Of a DNA stretch of 64,000 nucleotides, positions 9,230 to 23,922 are shown one piece after another. A program made the position numbers and the translations under genes. This stretch comes from Congeria kusceri. Its lineage: Eukaryota > Mollusca > Bivalvia > Myida > Dreissenidae. Every line of letters starts with the position of its first letter. The stretch's first letter is position 1. The notes under the pieces were generated by a model. That model did not search any database and was not told the DNA's origin. It was given only the letters and a program-made list of their open reading frames with translations. Location of the stretch: positions 44,633,618-44,697,617 of the forward strand of contig CM051027.1 in NCBI GenBank assembly GCA_027627225.1, read 5' to 3'.

Positions 9230-11020
9230 CTATATACATTTATTTAATTCACTTTCGTTTCACTCATACTACAAACATTTGAGTCCATCGACATGATCAA
9301 GTAAAATATACAATCCATACAAAACATTATGCATGTATGTCATGTTCTTTTCATTTTCGTTCGCCATTTCCTTCACACGCGAAATAAGCCTGACACTTGT
9401 CATTGACGCAAAAACTGTCGAAACGGATGTTTAGTTGAAATGAGTTCTCCATGTTAAAAAGCTTACAAAATATTATCCGCTAAAAGCCCTAGTGAGTGTC
9501 TGAAATTTCTTTCACAGAATTATCCCTAAGGGATGGTATTTCAAAGTAGTTAATTTATTCTGATTGGCTGCACAATGTTTTGTCCTTATATGAACAAAGC
9601 ATAATAATTTTCTATGAAATCAATTCGCAGAAACTGCTGGCTCGATTTTAAAAATAGTTCATACAAATATTCCTAGGATGACTCATATCCGGAATGTTTA
9701 AATTATAGTTATTTGTAAAAATGTGTCCACTAGACTGCGTTTTTCAGCTTTTCCTATGTAATATAATGGTAACTTCAAAAAGCCTCTTTGATTCGAGAAC
9801 GTATATACATGTACTTTAATGTAGCATTATGAAGATGTTTACTTTTAATGATGTCCCTAGGATAATAAATGGTCACTGTACAATTTTGTTTTGTATTGCA
9901 TGTTATGACCATTGAGTCGAAATGAACTGAAGATTTTGGATTGTGTTTACTTGTATTCATAGCTAAAAGTCATTTTAATACATGCTATTTTCCGAAGCGC
10001 ACACTATCGGCATATGTTAAAATTGCATTTTGTAATTATTTATTTACTTCAGTATAAGCAAAGCGAAACTCAAGTTGCGACAGCAGGAGATAACTCTTAT
10101 CAGCAGCATGAGGTCCTTTATTCATGGCAAGTGACCATTTGCCGAAAAACTACACAGCACATCACAAAAACACATAACAAACACCACAAAACACACATGA
10201 ATAAAACTGGGGTCACCGCCTTGGAACGGTCAATGCTAAGCATTTGGGATTCAAACCGGTTTAAAGCAATAAATGTCTATCGTTGACTTATTGCACAGCA
10301 TAAATCATATTGCCTGTGCAAGCATTTGGTTACAAATAATAAACAAACATTTTTTTTCTCTAATTATATTACCTACATTAATTTCTCATGCAAAATGTAC
10401 CGTTGGATAACATTAGTATTAATTTAGTAAGCCAGTATAACTGAGATTTAAAGTGTGTTCTTCGATTTGATTTATGTTTAGCATCATATTGCTATAGTTA
10501 TAGCTAAATATATATTTATACAATATACATTTCTTGACATTCCGTGATGGAAGATGTACATGTATACATTGAATGATTGTTCATAAATCGAATCAAATTT
10601 AATTTATTGATCGTGTGGGATGCTTCAGTTTGGAATATTTACAACATTAATATTTTTTTGAGTTGGTAGTGTGCGCCGTTTTGTGTCGCAATAAGATCAC
10701 GCATTTTAAGGCATTAATAACCTGAACTGCATGTGTGGTATCTACTGTGTGTCCGTTAAAGAAACGCCTTAAAGCCGTAAAGATTTTCTTAGATTCACAA
10801 TGCCAATTTTGTCACAGAGTCAAAAAGTACAATAACATAACAAAAAAATAAGCGAATGGCTCACATATGTACTGGAAATAACGTGTCTATAATCATTATT
10901 CATAAGTTGAAATGGATACAATAATAAGTCATTTGTTACGCAAAAGTATTGAACTCTTGTTTTATATCGTATAACGTTTCGAAAACATGTGTATTATTTA
11001 CAATGCCATGAAATGTATAA
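9230..11020. other. Intergenic, nothing supported
   Basis: AT-rich sequence without recognisable exons, repeats with clear ends, or transposase motifs. Confidence 0.5.
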
Positions 11021-11087
11021 TCCTGGCAGAGCGGATTGCGTAACAGACCTTTGGTCCTAGGTTGCAGGTTCGAGTCCCGGTGAGGCA
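11021..11087 (+). repeat. tRNA-derived relic (SINE head or tRNA pseudogene)
   Basis: Contains an A-box-like TGGCAGAGCGG (11024-11034) and a perfect B-box GGTTCGAGTCC (11067-11077) at tRNA-like spacing, as in internal RNA polymerase III promoters. The flanking bases do not pair as an acceptor stem and the anticodon arm is poor, so it is not a functional tRNA. Confidence 0.6.
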
Positions 11088-11239
11088 GAAATGTTTCGCT
11101 TTGTTCACCCTCTACTTGATATAATATTCCGTCCTAACTATTTACTTGTTGTAGGGTTCTAATATACGAAAATATGTGAACAAGTCCTTTTAATTATGTG
11201 CCGCTAATCAGGTTAAACGTTTAGATGTCAGCTATTAGA

Positions 11240-12380
11240 GACTCGAAAAATAAAAACATGGCGGTGTACATTGGCTTACTAAACACATTCTGAAGTCACG
11301 TGTATGCATAGAGTTAAAATTATCACATTGCAATCTATGAGTTTACTGAATGCCCAAAATAGTACACTCAAATACATGGAAAACATTTGGTAAAACAAAC
11401 AACAAAAACAATCAGATGCAGATGCTCCACAATTATTCAAGCATACGGTTGCGCTCCCGGTCTCTGTCACGTTATCGTGGCGAGATGAATGTGTTTGTAT
11501 GTTATTTGCAGTACACAAGGTTGCTATATTTGATATATTACATTTTAAAACTGTATTGTTCCGTGTGCTATATTTCTATGTATGATAAATATGAGAAACT
11601 GACAGTGTTTGCATGCTGTCAAATTTAATCTTTGGTGTCTACATTGTCTATGTCCCATGGAAGTAAGTGTTCTTTATAATATGGAATCTAGATCGCTCTA
11701 CTTCGTTAAGGTTACGATATTACCAAACGGTCTCCGTCCCTATGTCTGTGGGATCAAGACACTTCATAGTATGTATTTTCACTAGATATATGCTGTTTGC
11801 TTTGTTAAACTCATAAACATAAAAAATACATAAACAACCGGAAGAAAATCAGTGTTCATGTATAGTATTGCCTCTTTAGACTCTGCACACGATTGATACT
11901 TTGCTTTCAACTAATTCAACTGTTAAACCACTGTCTGTGTATGTTTTATTGACAAATACTCACAATACTATTGTACGAGTTGACCGAAAGTGTAAACAAT
12001 CTTTCCATTTAAACATTGCATTATAATAGCGGAACAAAATATTATTGGGTATGCCATATTCCAGAATAATGTCGAAGTGTAGTGATGACACTCTTCGCTT
12101 AGTTTTTGGCGGAATAAAAATTACAAATTATTATGTATACTTATAGATGATTAAGTTTATTCTTTGCATGATGTGCGAGATGTATATGTAATGGAACCGG
12201 TAAGAGGTACGCATGGTCAATTATTTCTACCAACTTGATTTGTTTGATTTAATGGTCTTAACTACCGGTTTAAGTCTCAATTGGTAGGAACACTTGCATG
12301 TTTCAATACAGTTTTTCAAAATGTATGATATGTACGAAATTATATGAGTGCCTCTACGTTTGGATAAAGGTTATCAGTCA
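11240..12380. repeat. Old ~1.1-kb duplicate, copy 1 (pairs with 14950-15970)
   Basis: Colinear islands of similarity with copy 2: CACATTCTGAAGTCACGTGT (11284) vs CATATTCTGAAGTCATGTGT (14988), ATAGTATGTATTTTCACTAGATA (11767) vs a near match at 15280, CATATTCCAGAATAATGTCGA (12054) vs 15627, and TTAACTACCGGTTTAAGTC (12257) vs 15831. No gene is recognised in either copy. Confidence 0.55.
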
Positions 12381-14949
12381 GTATAGTTTATTTACTAAGG
12401 GCGTTTTTGGTTTAAACAAGCAAATCAAATGCGTCATGTTAAAATACAACATCCTGGCGTAATTTCTGTAACACAAAAAGTTGTTTCCATCATCTGTCAC
12501 TGAAATATAAAGTTGTTTATTGGTCTGCCTGGGCAACAGTTGCCACGTCATGACGTGAACTGGAGATATTGGATTGCTGAGCGTCATCGGATTATGTGCT
12601 TGACTTACAAACGCGCGAGTAGAAACAATCAAAATGATTCAAACGTGCGCATATTCAAAAGATATTAATTAACCTCTGATATATAAATGACATAAACTGT
12701 CCTGATGGATTCCACTGTGTGCTCATGTGGATTTCATAACGTCCCCGAATCCTCCGCGTTATCCTCCGCGACCAATGGTTTGAAACGATCTGACGTTGGT
12801 AGCCAGGCTAATTGAGTCAAAAATGTATGGAAACTCGTACACACAGACAAACAACAAGTGGATTTACAGAGACTAGAATTGCGTTGCGATTGGCGGAGAT
12901 TATGTGCATCGAATGCTTAATCTAAACGACGCTTGCCGAGCCTCTGATGTCGTATTGACTGACTGCGTGCGCCGAGTGGCATATAGTGACTGTATTTGAA
13001 GTGTTGTAACTTTTTTATTTATCAGTGTATTTCTTAGATATTTTGAGATGATGATAACATATAATGAAGTTTCTTTGAGAGTAGAGTTTATTATATTATC
13101 TTTACAATGAACAAGAACAGATGTAAATTACACGAACTTCCCGAGCAACCCTCGTATATATATATATATTTTTTTATTTATTTAAGTATTCACATTGCGT
13201 TGTGCACATTGATAGTGTCGTCGCTAAACATCTTCAGTACCATATTTCATTCATCTCGTCAGTATAGGTTATTCTCCAGTAATAAATTGTTCATTAAATG
13301 AATTCGCGATTCCTTTGGTAATAAAAAACTACAATGCCCGATAATCCTATTCAATTGGATATTTTTTCCATCTATAACAATAACAATATTTTAAAAGTAA
13401 ATGATCAATAATGATTTTTAATCGTTTTACCATTTTCGCACAAAAAGTTCTCATTTCCAGTATCTCATGTAAGAAAGTCCGAACTGTTCCGAGCGCTTCT
13501 GCAAACGCCGCAAGATCTTAATTCACGACGAAGTAAACAGACCTCACATCGCCGTCGTATTTCTCGATCGATCATTGTGTTCATCATCTTCGATGTTTGC
13601 TGTCCCACATCGGAATCATTGGTGCCATTTGTGTACGTGTGATCTTTTCATTACACTATATTCAGTTGTTTGTTGCAAATTCGTTTAAGATTGCGCTGCC
13701 AAATAACACATTGTTATGCAAAATTGTACAGCTATGCGCATTTCTTGTTGTTCGGGAGGTCTCATATTTTAACGTTGTCGCTAACAGAGTAGCTTACAAA
13801 ATATGCGATTACCGTAACCGTATAAAGAAATTAACGTCAGAAAACACAATAACGTGTTGCACTGAGGTCATTTAAGCACACTACATTTTTTCGAGCTGTT
13901 TCTGTAACTAAAAATTGAAATATTGGTGTATAAGTGTATATACTTTCTTATACAATTTTTGCAATGCTCCAGGATGGGTTAAAGAATATTCGATGAAGTG
14001 TTTCCGATCTCTTTAGTTATTTGCGTGTAATATGTTGCAATGCATTTAGTAACAGTTTGGAATTGATTGGACGTCAAATTAAAAACTTATCACGAAATTC
14101 CACGAACTTTTTGATCATCCATCGTATATGCCAAACAGAGAGAAATTTGAACACAAAATAAAAAATTATGCACTTTTCATGGAACTTAAAAAAACTTAAA
14201 AAATGCCCCTCGTATTTGGCACCCATATTTTTTTAGCTAGAATATTTCCTTTTTTTCTCTTATTATATGCTTTTGAAAAGTAATGAAGGATATTTTTTCT
14301 TTTTGTGACTTAGCGTTCCATATGTATTCTCAACAAACGCATTTCCTTTGGATTAATTTCGAATATTCGGTTGCTCTCATTGTCTTCTTTACAGTAGTAT
14401 AGCGAGTTACTGTCTGTTCTAGCACTGAGATACTAGTTAAGCTTTTTTTCAAACTCATTGTGGATTAATCTCGTACCTGGTCAACTGCTCAATGGCAGGT
14501 TACATTTAATTATCTGGAAGTATTGTTAATGAAATTTTTAAAAAAGATCATGAAAACAAGTTATTGTATTGCGCATCCATCAGGCTCGGACACATTATTG
14601 CAATAAATTGACCGGTTCAATGTGGAATCCTCATATGCTTGTATATATTTGTGTTGCAGGAACAAACGACAGAATATATACAATTTGTTTTAGTTACATT
14701 ATACAGTTAATTTACTTCGTCTTACTTTGTCAGTTGAATGATTTTTAGACATTAATTACATTGCAGATTACATTAACGATGTTAAAGTTAATTAATTTGG
14801 TATGACTTTATAGGAATTCTTGCATTAGTATGCACAGTAAACTAATCAGATACACTTGCCATTAACTTTGCTATCGATGGCAGGAGCTGAATTTCATAAA
14901 ATTATGTTGTAGATGAAAGTGTAATCTTATGTTCCGGTTATTATGAAAT
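12381..14949. other. Intergenic, nothing supported
   Basis: AT-rich, with a short TA run near 13155. No exon chain, RNA gene or transposon motif recognised on either strand. Confidence 0.5.
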
Positions 14950-15970
14950 CGCCATATTAGTGGTTCTTATTTGCTTACTGATTTCATCATATTCTGAAGT
15001 CATGTGTAGAAATAAAATACTCGAAAGGCAATTCTATTCGTTTACTTAATACACTAATACTAAAAAAAATGCCGGGGAAAACGTAAGTAAAAAAATACTG
15101 CTACGTTATTTAGAGATAATACAATGCACATGAATCTGATACAGATGCCAACTTCACTTAAAAAAACAACAACACAAAATTAATACATAATAAACAAACA
15201 AAACGTGTGTGACTAATTGTTCAAAAGCGTAATATGTCTATATTTGTTGTACTCTACACGGAGTCCATGCCGTGTTCATGGTATGTATTTTTACTCGATA
15301 CTAGTTTTGCTTAGTGACATTAACATATTGCATAAGCAACAGGAAGAAGCCTTATGTTGTATTTTGGTAGGGGCACTTGTAACTGATTCACCTGTAGTAT
15401 ACTTTTCTGAGATGTTTATATCGACATACAATTACGCTAATATTGTATATGTTTACCGAATTGTATACAAATTATCCTTTTAAACTGATTCAACTGTATA
15501 ATGACTTTCTGAGATGTTCTTATTAACAAATACGCACCCTTTCATTGTATACGTTTACCGAATTGTATACAGTTATCCATTTAAACATTGTCGTAATACA
15601 ACAAACAGATTTGTGTGGTGTGGCATATTACCAGCATTATTTCGATGTGTAGTGGTAATACGGTTCAGAAATATATAATAAATACTAATTATATTACATA
15701 AATGTGCATTTTACAGTTTGCTCTATGTCATATGGACGTGCGTGTTATATATGTTCCAGTTATGGAACAAAGAATAGGTAAGCTTGTTTAAATATGTCCG
15801 CCCATCATGGCATGATTGAGGTTCTGGTCTTGACTACCGGTTTAATTAAGTCACCATCGCCTGTTTGGTAGGGACAATTGCACGTTTCAACTTGAAATAT
15901 ATTTGAAGTATATACGTAATTATGTGAGTGTTCTTACATTTGGATAATGGTAATCAGTCAGTAAACTCAA
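14950..15970. repeat. Old ~1-kb duplicate, copy 2
   Basis: Partner of 11240-12380, offset about 3.6 kb and diverged. A further fragment with the GCATTATGTCGAAATGTA phrase lies at 16672 and another at 8724, so this is probably an old repeat family whose ends I cannot define. Confidence 0.5.
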
Positions 15971-17360
15971 CTAACTTAAGGGCGTGTGTTGCTTGCGTGA
16001 TAAGATTGTCGTTGTAAGCGTAATCTTTAACCCGTATACATTGGTAAAACGTTCCTATCGCTTGCTTCATTTTGCTAGCATGGTGAGATGCACGAATATG
16101 GTAATAAATACGACGTAATTTAGTGTGTAACAGTACCAAGTTATTTAATATATATGTGGATAACCACAAGCTAACAGTCTCATTAACGGTTGTTCGATCA
16201 GCTAAATTGTCACTGTCATGTTGCTATTATAACTTGGTTTTTAATTTTGTCGAAATTCATGTGAATGAAATCTTGATCCCTACCCAATGGCAGTTTGCAA
16301 TGTCAACTGTAATTTCCCAAATGAAATGTTCATTAACGAGACTTCTACTCATTAACATGATACGATAGTAAACCTATCGTTTGGAAATGTAATACCTTAT
16401 TTTGTAATGTATATGTCAGCAGTATTACAGTTACTGCAAGTTCCCTGTGTACGCACTTGGTGACAAGACAAATTATAACTTCTTTATTGAAATCAACAAG
16501 TATTGTTAAAATTATTAAGTCAAAATTATTTCTAAGTAAAATGACCCACCATTTTGATTATATTATTATGTGTTCATAAATATAATTATTGCATTGTCAG
16601 TATATGAGGCTCTTACACAATAATGAAATAGTTCCATTTTGAAACTGTATTGTCTGTTGTAATTTATCTACAGCATTATGTCGAAATGTATGGCTTGCAT
16701 AGTTCGTTTGCTATGTGTCAGGATTAAATCACTATTTTCTGAATACATTATACCTTTTTAAGCATAAATATATCGCGGGATTAGCGCACAACGGTCGTAA
16801 CTGACTTTTTGAAAAGTTTTCAGAAGAACAGAAAAACTGACACAAACTTTTGTTTGTATCAGTACTGATGTGAACTTTTGCATGAATATATTTATGTACC
16901 TTACATTGGCACGACTTGGGGTTCAACCCTTGACTTGACAACTATCCCAACAACAGTCACTTCCACCTGGTAGGGAGGTCGGTACAGTTCGAGTTTAATT
17001 GCTGCCTCTTACAGAACTGGAGTCCCTTGCTGACCAATCTGTCCTCTGCACATCAACTGTGTATACACAACAGATTAATAAGGCATTCATGTGGATGTTG
17101 TTTTGGTATAAAACACATTCTGTTACATTGACTGTTCTATTAAATAACTGAAGTATAATTAATATATATAAATATTCCTGTTTTGTGGGTTGTTTTGCTA
17201 TAATGTAGAAATAGAATTTGTTATTACAATAATCCAGGCAACGAAGGTTACAATCATTAAAACTGAATAATAAACAGGACAGGTATTTTAGGCAATATAA
17301 TAAACACACACACTGAAAATAAACCTGAAAACACATAAACATATACATAATTAAAACATT
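15971..17360. other. Intergenic, nothing supported
   Basis: Only the dispersed GCATTATGTCGA phrase near 16672 is recognisable. Short open frames here have no recognisable domain or splice context. Confidence 0.5.
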
Positions 17361-17363
17361 ACC

Positions 17364-17711
17364 TGGACACGGGAGTGTCCATTATTAACTCTTGCGTGAC
17401 CACTGCTGCACAAACCAGATCCCAGTCATCGCTGCCAGTCAGTGGTGGAGGACCATCACACTGGAGAGACTGTGTATGAAATCTGTCACAGCAGCAGACT
17501 GATCTGGGTGGAGGACCATCAAACTGGAGAGACTGTGTAGTTAATCTGCCACAGCAGCAGACTAACCTGGGTGGAGGACCATCACACTGGAGACTTTGTA
17601 TGAAATCTGCCACAGCAGCAGACTGACCTGGGTGGAGGACCATCACCCTGGAGAGACTGTGTATGTAATCTGTCACTGCAGCAGACTGACCTGGGGCCAG
17701 CTTACAAAACA
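17364..17711 (-). CDS. Candidate exon built from ~63-bp repeats, unknown protein
   Basis: On the minus strand a TTTAATTTCAG acceptor at 17712 and a CCAG|GTAATG donor at 17363 bound 348 bp without a stop in one frame. The first two repeats translate as PGQSAAVTDYIHSL and PGQSAAVADFIQSL. Later repeats in the same frame read GPPPRSVCCCDRFHTQSL because one unit is 2 bp shorter and shifts the frame. A repeat of 63 bp (21 codons) occurs about four times over 17444-17695. No known domain recognised. It is either a repetitive exon of an unseen gene or a minisatellite with fortuitous splice signals. Confidence 0.35.
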
Positions 17712-17712
17712 T

Positions 17713-20470
17713 CTGAAATTAAACTACATTAAAGTACATATAAATTAGTCAATCCCTAACTGTTATGTAAACAACAGTAAACAATACCAATGATATTTAG
17801 TGAACCCGTAGCCCGATGTCATTTGCAAGAAACCTACACTTTAACAGTGTCATATACATGTATAACAATAATGCACAATGTCATACAAATGTTAGGAATA
17901 AGAGGCACACAAGTGCCTGTATCGCTCCACTGGCTTATTGAGATTGGAGCGACAAAAACGAAAAATTATGACTATAGGACAAACATCAGATTTAACTAGA
18001 GCTGTTCTGGAATACAGCCCTAGCCCTGACATTTCCCAGTTTCAGCATTCTCATAGTACAAGCAAGCTGTAATCTGGAGTGGGTTTTCAGGGGAGGAAAC
18101 TAAACCATCCTTTATCAAATGGTTCCTGATCATGAGTTCTAATTACTTTTGACACATCCCATAGCAACAGATAACTGCTTTTTCCAAGAAGTAATAATTT
18201 GGGAGTAAATGTACACTCCCTCCAGAATTTTTGGGGGTAAATGTACATTCTAAATAGGATAATTGGTGTTTAATTTACATCCAACAAACTTTAGACTATG
18301 TGGAGAAAATTGAATATTTGCAACACCATTTGAATACCATACATGTAGGTATTGTCTCATGATACATGTGTGCATTACGGATATGTTCACAGGGGTGTGG
18401 AAATTCTATGCCCGACTTGTCCGATGTGGGACAATGTTAATTTCAGACCAAGATGGCATCGACAATAAAAACTGGAAAATAATGGGTCTCTAAAGAACCT
18501 TTCCCATGTGTCATTGCACCCTGCCCAATACTTGTCACTACAACGAACTTCGTTTGTAGTGATTGTGCCCTGCAACTACAAACAATGGTAGCCATGCAAC
18601 AATGTTATAATTAGGTCCAAATGTCACGGAACAGCATGTATGGAATCATTGCATCCTCTGCCAGCATGGTGTATTCATTCCATCCCTTTTGTGTGATCTG
18701 CACTTGTCTATCATCTGTGTTATGGTGGCAGGTTATACATATCGCAGGTGCAAACTGTATCCTTACAAGAAATAAAGACATTTATTTAATGCAGTTTTAT
18801 CAAATACGTACAAAATGGCTAAAAAAAACAGCAAAACATGTGCGATTTACAATTCATATTTTGCAGATGTTTCAATGCCTGATACAAAGGAATCATAAAA
18901 ATGGCGGTCTTCGAATTAGATTTTTTGGAAAATGCAAGTAAATGACCTACCCGTAAATGCATTTTAGAAATAATTTGTGTTGCTTTCATTTTAGCAAAAA
19001 ATAGTATTGACCATTGATTGGTAAAAACATGCCGACATTCTATTGGTTGAAATGGCTTATTGTAAGAAATCAATATTATATTTGCCAAACATGCTTTTTC
19101 ATTCATTTTTTTAAAAACAATTCTACATTTTGTAATCATATAAAAGATTGGTTTTGACTATAGAAAAAAATCTGTTCGTAAAAATTCCCGATTTTTCTGT
19201 ATTTAATACATAATTATATGCTTAATAGACTGGAAACAAGAAAACAGGGTGCTTGTTTTCGAGAAGAAAAAGTTTACATGTGCGTATTCAATATGTTTCT
19301 GTTAAGAATGGAATGAAAGTCATTATTTATAACAATGCACTTATCAAAGTTAATAGATATATATTATATATAATTATTTTAGTAACAGCCGTTGATTATA
19401 ACTATGTACAAAAAGTTATTACAGCCAAAACACTTTCACATTTTGAAGATTTAAATCAACTTCACTGATGCGCGAAAAGATGCGCAGAAAAAACTACCGA
19501 AATCGTATTTAAGTTCAATTGACAACACTACAATATGGTTGCCAAAGCGTGTAACTTATTATTATAGCAATGAGCGCATACAGCAATCCTTAACAAACAA
19601 CTAAATTTAAACATGATAAAAAACGACGATAATAAATCGCAAATCGCAACTTCTTCTGTTCCAACTATACTATACGCGAAGAAGTAAACGTGTAGCTGAT
19701 GGTCATACAATCATAACTATAATGAGAATTAGACGAGACTGTCACTTACTTCATGTATACTGCATTAAATCATCATATATCGGAAATCCTGTTATTTAAG
19801 TAATTTATGTATTTACCAGCTTTACAGTTTATCTTAATTTTGAAGAGGGTCATCAACCGTGTTATTATGATAAGCAAATTATGTGTAAACGTTGTAGTTC
19901 TGTTATAAAGCTGGTAGTTAAACAGTACAATCAGCACAATCATAAACATGTAATGGATTAAAAACGAAGGGAATTTAGGTGAAACATGAAAATATACTAC
20001 CAAAAATTAAATAATACACATAAAAAGCTGACAACTTGAATGTAAACAAAGTAATAGTTTGCACCAACGTTTCAAAAAAATAATACACATGCAACTGAAG
20101 TTATCACTGAAGGTTATCATACTCCCAATTCACATTCAAGTGTTTATTAATTATGAGCCGTGTATGTCAAACAAGAACCACAATCTGTGTACAAAGTATG
20201 GTCATATAAGTAAACACAATCGTAATGCGGCAATACATTTCATCATTAGTAATGCTTCCTTTCAAAGTGGTGTTTTGCAAAGGAACGAGCTAATAAAGCA
20301 TTGTTTGTGACCGTAGAAAACATACTTGATCCACGGTCATCTAACATATGGGACCAAAAATGTCATACCTTCATTTACAGCATAAAGCACAAGAGTACTT
20401 TAAAGCTTGTCCACATTCACTCAACACCACACGCATCAGATTGACAGTAAACTAGTTTTCAAGGAGTGAG
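17713..20470. other. Intergenic, nothing supported
   Basis: AT-rich. A short repeated phrase GGG-GTAAATGTACA(C/T)TC appears twice near 18200-18250. No gene-like exon chain seen. Confidence 0.5.
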
Positions 20471-23400
20471 GTGCTTTAGTTTTTCTTCATTACAGATCGT
20501 TCTTTAGCAGCGAATGTGGATCTAACAAACCCTTTCACAATTGTCCAAGAGCGTTTACTAAGAAAATTATTTTGTTTAATGAGCTCTTCACACTGATACT
20601 TTGATGGCAACTGTTTCAAGAAAAACACTTTGGTAAACCTTGCTGGACTACGTCCTTTTCTTCATTGGACCAGGGTGTTCTTATTCCTTTCGTCGTGTAC
20701 TTGCCTGCAACTTAAAAATTTGGATGGTAAATATGGGAAATAGTTATTCCATATTGCAAAGCATTTCTCATTTGAATTGATTAGATGCTGTTTTGTTTTC
20801 AAAATCCAGTCAAAGTTAATATTGATGTTAAAAGCTAGCAATCGTGTATCCTTTAACGAAGTCACTCATTTTTTGAGGGGAAAGGTAACATACCCACTTT
20901 TGTTTCACTTAATTTGTATCGTGAAGGTTAAACATATGTCAAAGATAATGTTACAGTCCATCCAGAATTATTAACTGAAAGTTCAAATTGTGATGCCTAG
21001 GACAGACCAGACAGCCACGCAGACAATACCAACTCAGTAACCCTAGGACAATAATGATAATGATGTTATGGAAGATGAAAACCAAAAAACCAACAATTGT
21101 ACAACTGATGATGCCATGCACATACACTAGTTTTCAACGCTATCAAAGACCAGCTTGTTTGCTAAAACAATACTGTTGTAAAATGTTCGAAATATATATT
21201 AACTGGAAAATGACACAAACTCGGACTTACTAGATTTTTCCGGCTTGGCTGCTCAGACCAATCAGAGTCGGAGTCTGTCTCAATAATGTCCTTTGCAACT
21301 CTGCAAGCACTGTCAACAGCAACTCTGTCCTCTGTTATGTCCTTATCATCACTTGACTGATTTTCATCTCAATGATTTTTTTATTATTCATGCAATTTCT
21401 TTTCCGTGTTTAGCTTGATCTAAACAGTATATCTAGACAGTATATTTAACAATCAATACTGTATTTTAAATATAGAACAGGAAACTAATTATAACAGGCA
21501 TATCTTTGAGAAATAAATTTCAAATGGCATTTACAAATAAGTCTAATCAATGTACTCTTGCAAAGTATATCAATTTGTATAATGCAAAATGAGCCCGAAA
21601 GAAAACACTAGAAGTAAATGATGGCACAAGTTGCAAGACAAATGATTATCTTATATGGAATAGACAATGTAGCATCAAATTCCTCTAAATATGCTTACAA
21701 TGACTGCAAGGGCAATACAATTTGCAATACAAGCCATTACTCTTATTTCATTAAGTATCATTATTTGGACACCGACATCAACTAATTAACTAAAATCTCA
21801 TATAAATCCTTATCCTTTACAGATGTTATATTTCCAGTATGCCCACCTTTTATTTCAGTCCATTTGTCTTGGTACATTTTTAAGAATCCATCTGCAACTT
21901 TGTAGGCATCATTATCACCTTCCTGGAAAGAAATAGTTCGCCGAATTTGTGCACATGTCTTTAGATTTTGTCCAAGCTTTTGAGCCAGAGTATGTTTTAC
22001 TGCAAGATTGATGGCTCTTTTGAAATCCTGCGATATCTTTCACGGCCTTCAGTACATTATCCCATTGATGTGCAGACAGGCATTGTGATAAGGTTTGCAG
22101 TGAAGAATCAATTGAAGACATAGCAACACAAACTCTTGCTAGCTCTCGTAGAGACCGAGAAACATACTGGTGCGTATGTTGGTGCTTTCCAGTTGTATCA
22201 ATTTTTCTTTGACCGAATTCCAGTAATACTGGGTAATTTTTAATTCTGGATGACAGACGATCATCTCTCATTTTCATTAGAACGTTCTTATGGAGTTCTT
22301 CGGATGCGTTTACACGAACAGGAAGCAACAGCTTCGAATTCTTTACTGGCGCAACACTCTTTTGACCTTCTTTTCGACCAGGACAACTTTCATAGTGTTT
22401 CCACCAATCTGATGCTATGTAGCAAGCTTTGCAGTATTCACACGGGGCATACTATGACTGGTCAATATCCCCTTTCGGCTGGTACTTGGGAATGATATCC
22501 CCTAAACCAGATTCTGTAACATTTATGTTGTGCAAGTAATTGACTTTCGAAACTAACAAAGACCAGGCTCGTTTTCTCACTTTGGACCTTTTAGGGAAGG
22601 CAAGTACTCTGGCAGCGTCAATTTCATCTTGATGATGTGTTTGCAAATGTCTTGACATTTTGGAATTAAGGTTTCCACAATAAAGGCAACTCATCTTTTT
22701 ATGGGACCGTTTTGCAGTCTTTTTTTGCACACCATTGGATTTGTTTTCGGCATCTTCCAAAGCATCTGAATATGTGTCACAATCAGCCTTATCAAAGAAT
22801 GTGACTGGCAATATTTCTCCATGGGCTATACTTTGGAACAGCATGTCCTTCTGAACACACATGCCTGAAAAATAATAAAAACATTGTTTATTGACAATGG
22901 TAATTTTTATACATTTCATATAGATTTATTTTTCATAACTAACAGCACATAGGCTGTTCCCTATTATTCAATATAAGTGTGTCCGAGACCTACGATTGCG
23001 AATAAATCTGATTGTGTTACGTTATAGGTTTGCATTACCCATTCACACTATACTAGTAGTAAGTATACAATCCATCAATAAGTTTAACCTCCAATTAGTG
23101 TCAATAACCATGTGTTGTTATTTATGGTTGGGAAAACACGAATTATGGTGATGTAGAAACGATTGTTAAATAACAGTAAACTTGACTTTAATCCAAAAGT
23201 TCTCATACATAATCCCACACACCCCTACCTTGGCAATGTACATGTAGTTGCTCAACACATTTGGTCATTATATCACATTCCCAATTATTGACTGAAAAAT
23301 GTTTTCCGATTCTAATAAACTGATACTTGAACTAAAGTGACTCTTAAGAGAAATGAGATGGGAATAAATTAGTTACAATAAATGCATTTAGAACTGCTGA

Positions 23401-23922
23401 CCAGGGAATGTTTGCGAAATTAATTACTAGTCTTGTCTTTTTTTTTTTTATTTATCATAAAATTAGTTAATTATATGAGTCTCACCTGAGAAAAGTAACT
23501 CATCATCACCACAAATAATGATCGTGGCTTGTGTTCTTATCAAAACCTCGGTACCACCAATCCCATTGAGAAGACCCCGCGCATCAACTGTAAAATAAAA
23601 CAACATACTGTCCGTCAGTTGAACTGATGATTATGCCATTACTTCCATTACTTATTATGTAGGCTATGAGCTTGTATAAGCTTAGTGCTGAGTAAATGTT
23701 GTTTTTGTTGTTGCTGATTATATAAACACATGGATATCTTTTGAATTAAACACTATCTTTAAATAGTAACAAATGTTCCACCACCGATCTGGTATGTGAA
23801 AGGGTGGTATCACTCCGTTCTACTTATATCGCCATACACGGATGTGCTTCTCACTCTGTAATCCATCTAAATGAAAACAAAATCTTTTAATGACTATCAA
23901 ACTAACTTTATCAAGGCAGTCC

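Noticed and set aside
11021..11087. Functional tRNA gene
   Set aside because: Boxes A and B are present but acceptor stem and anticodon arm do not pair properly.
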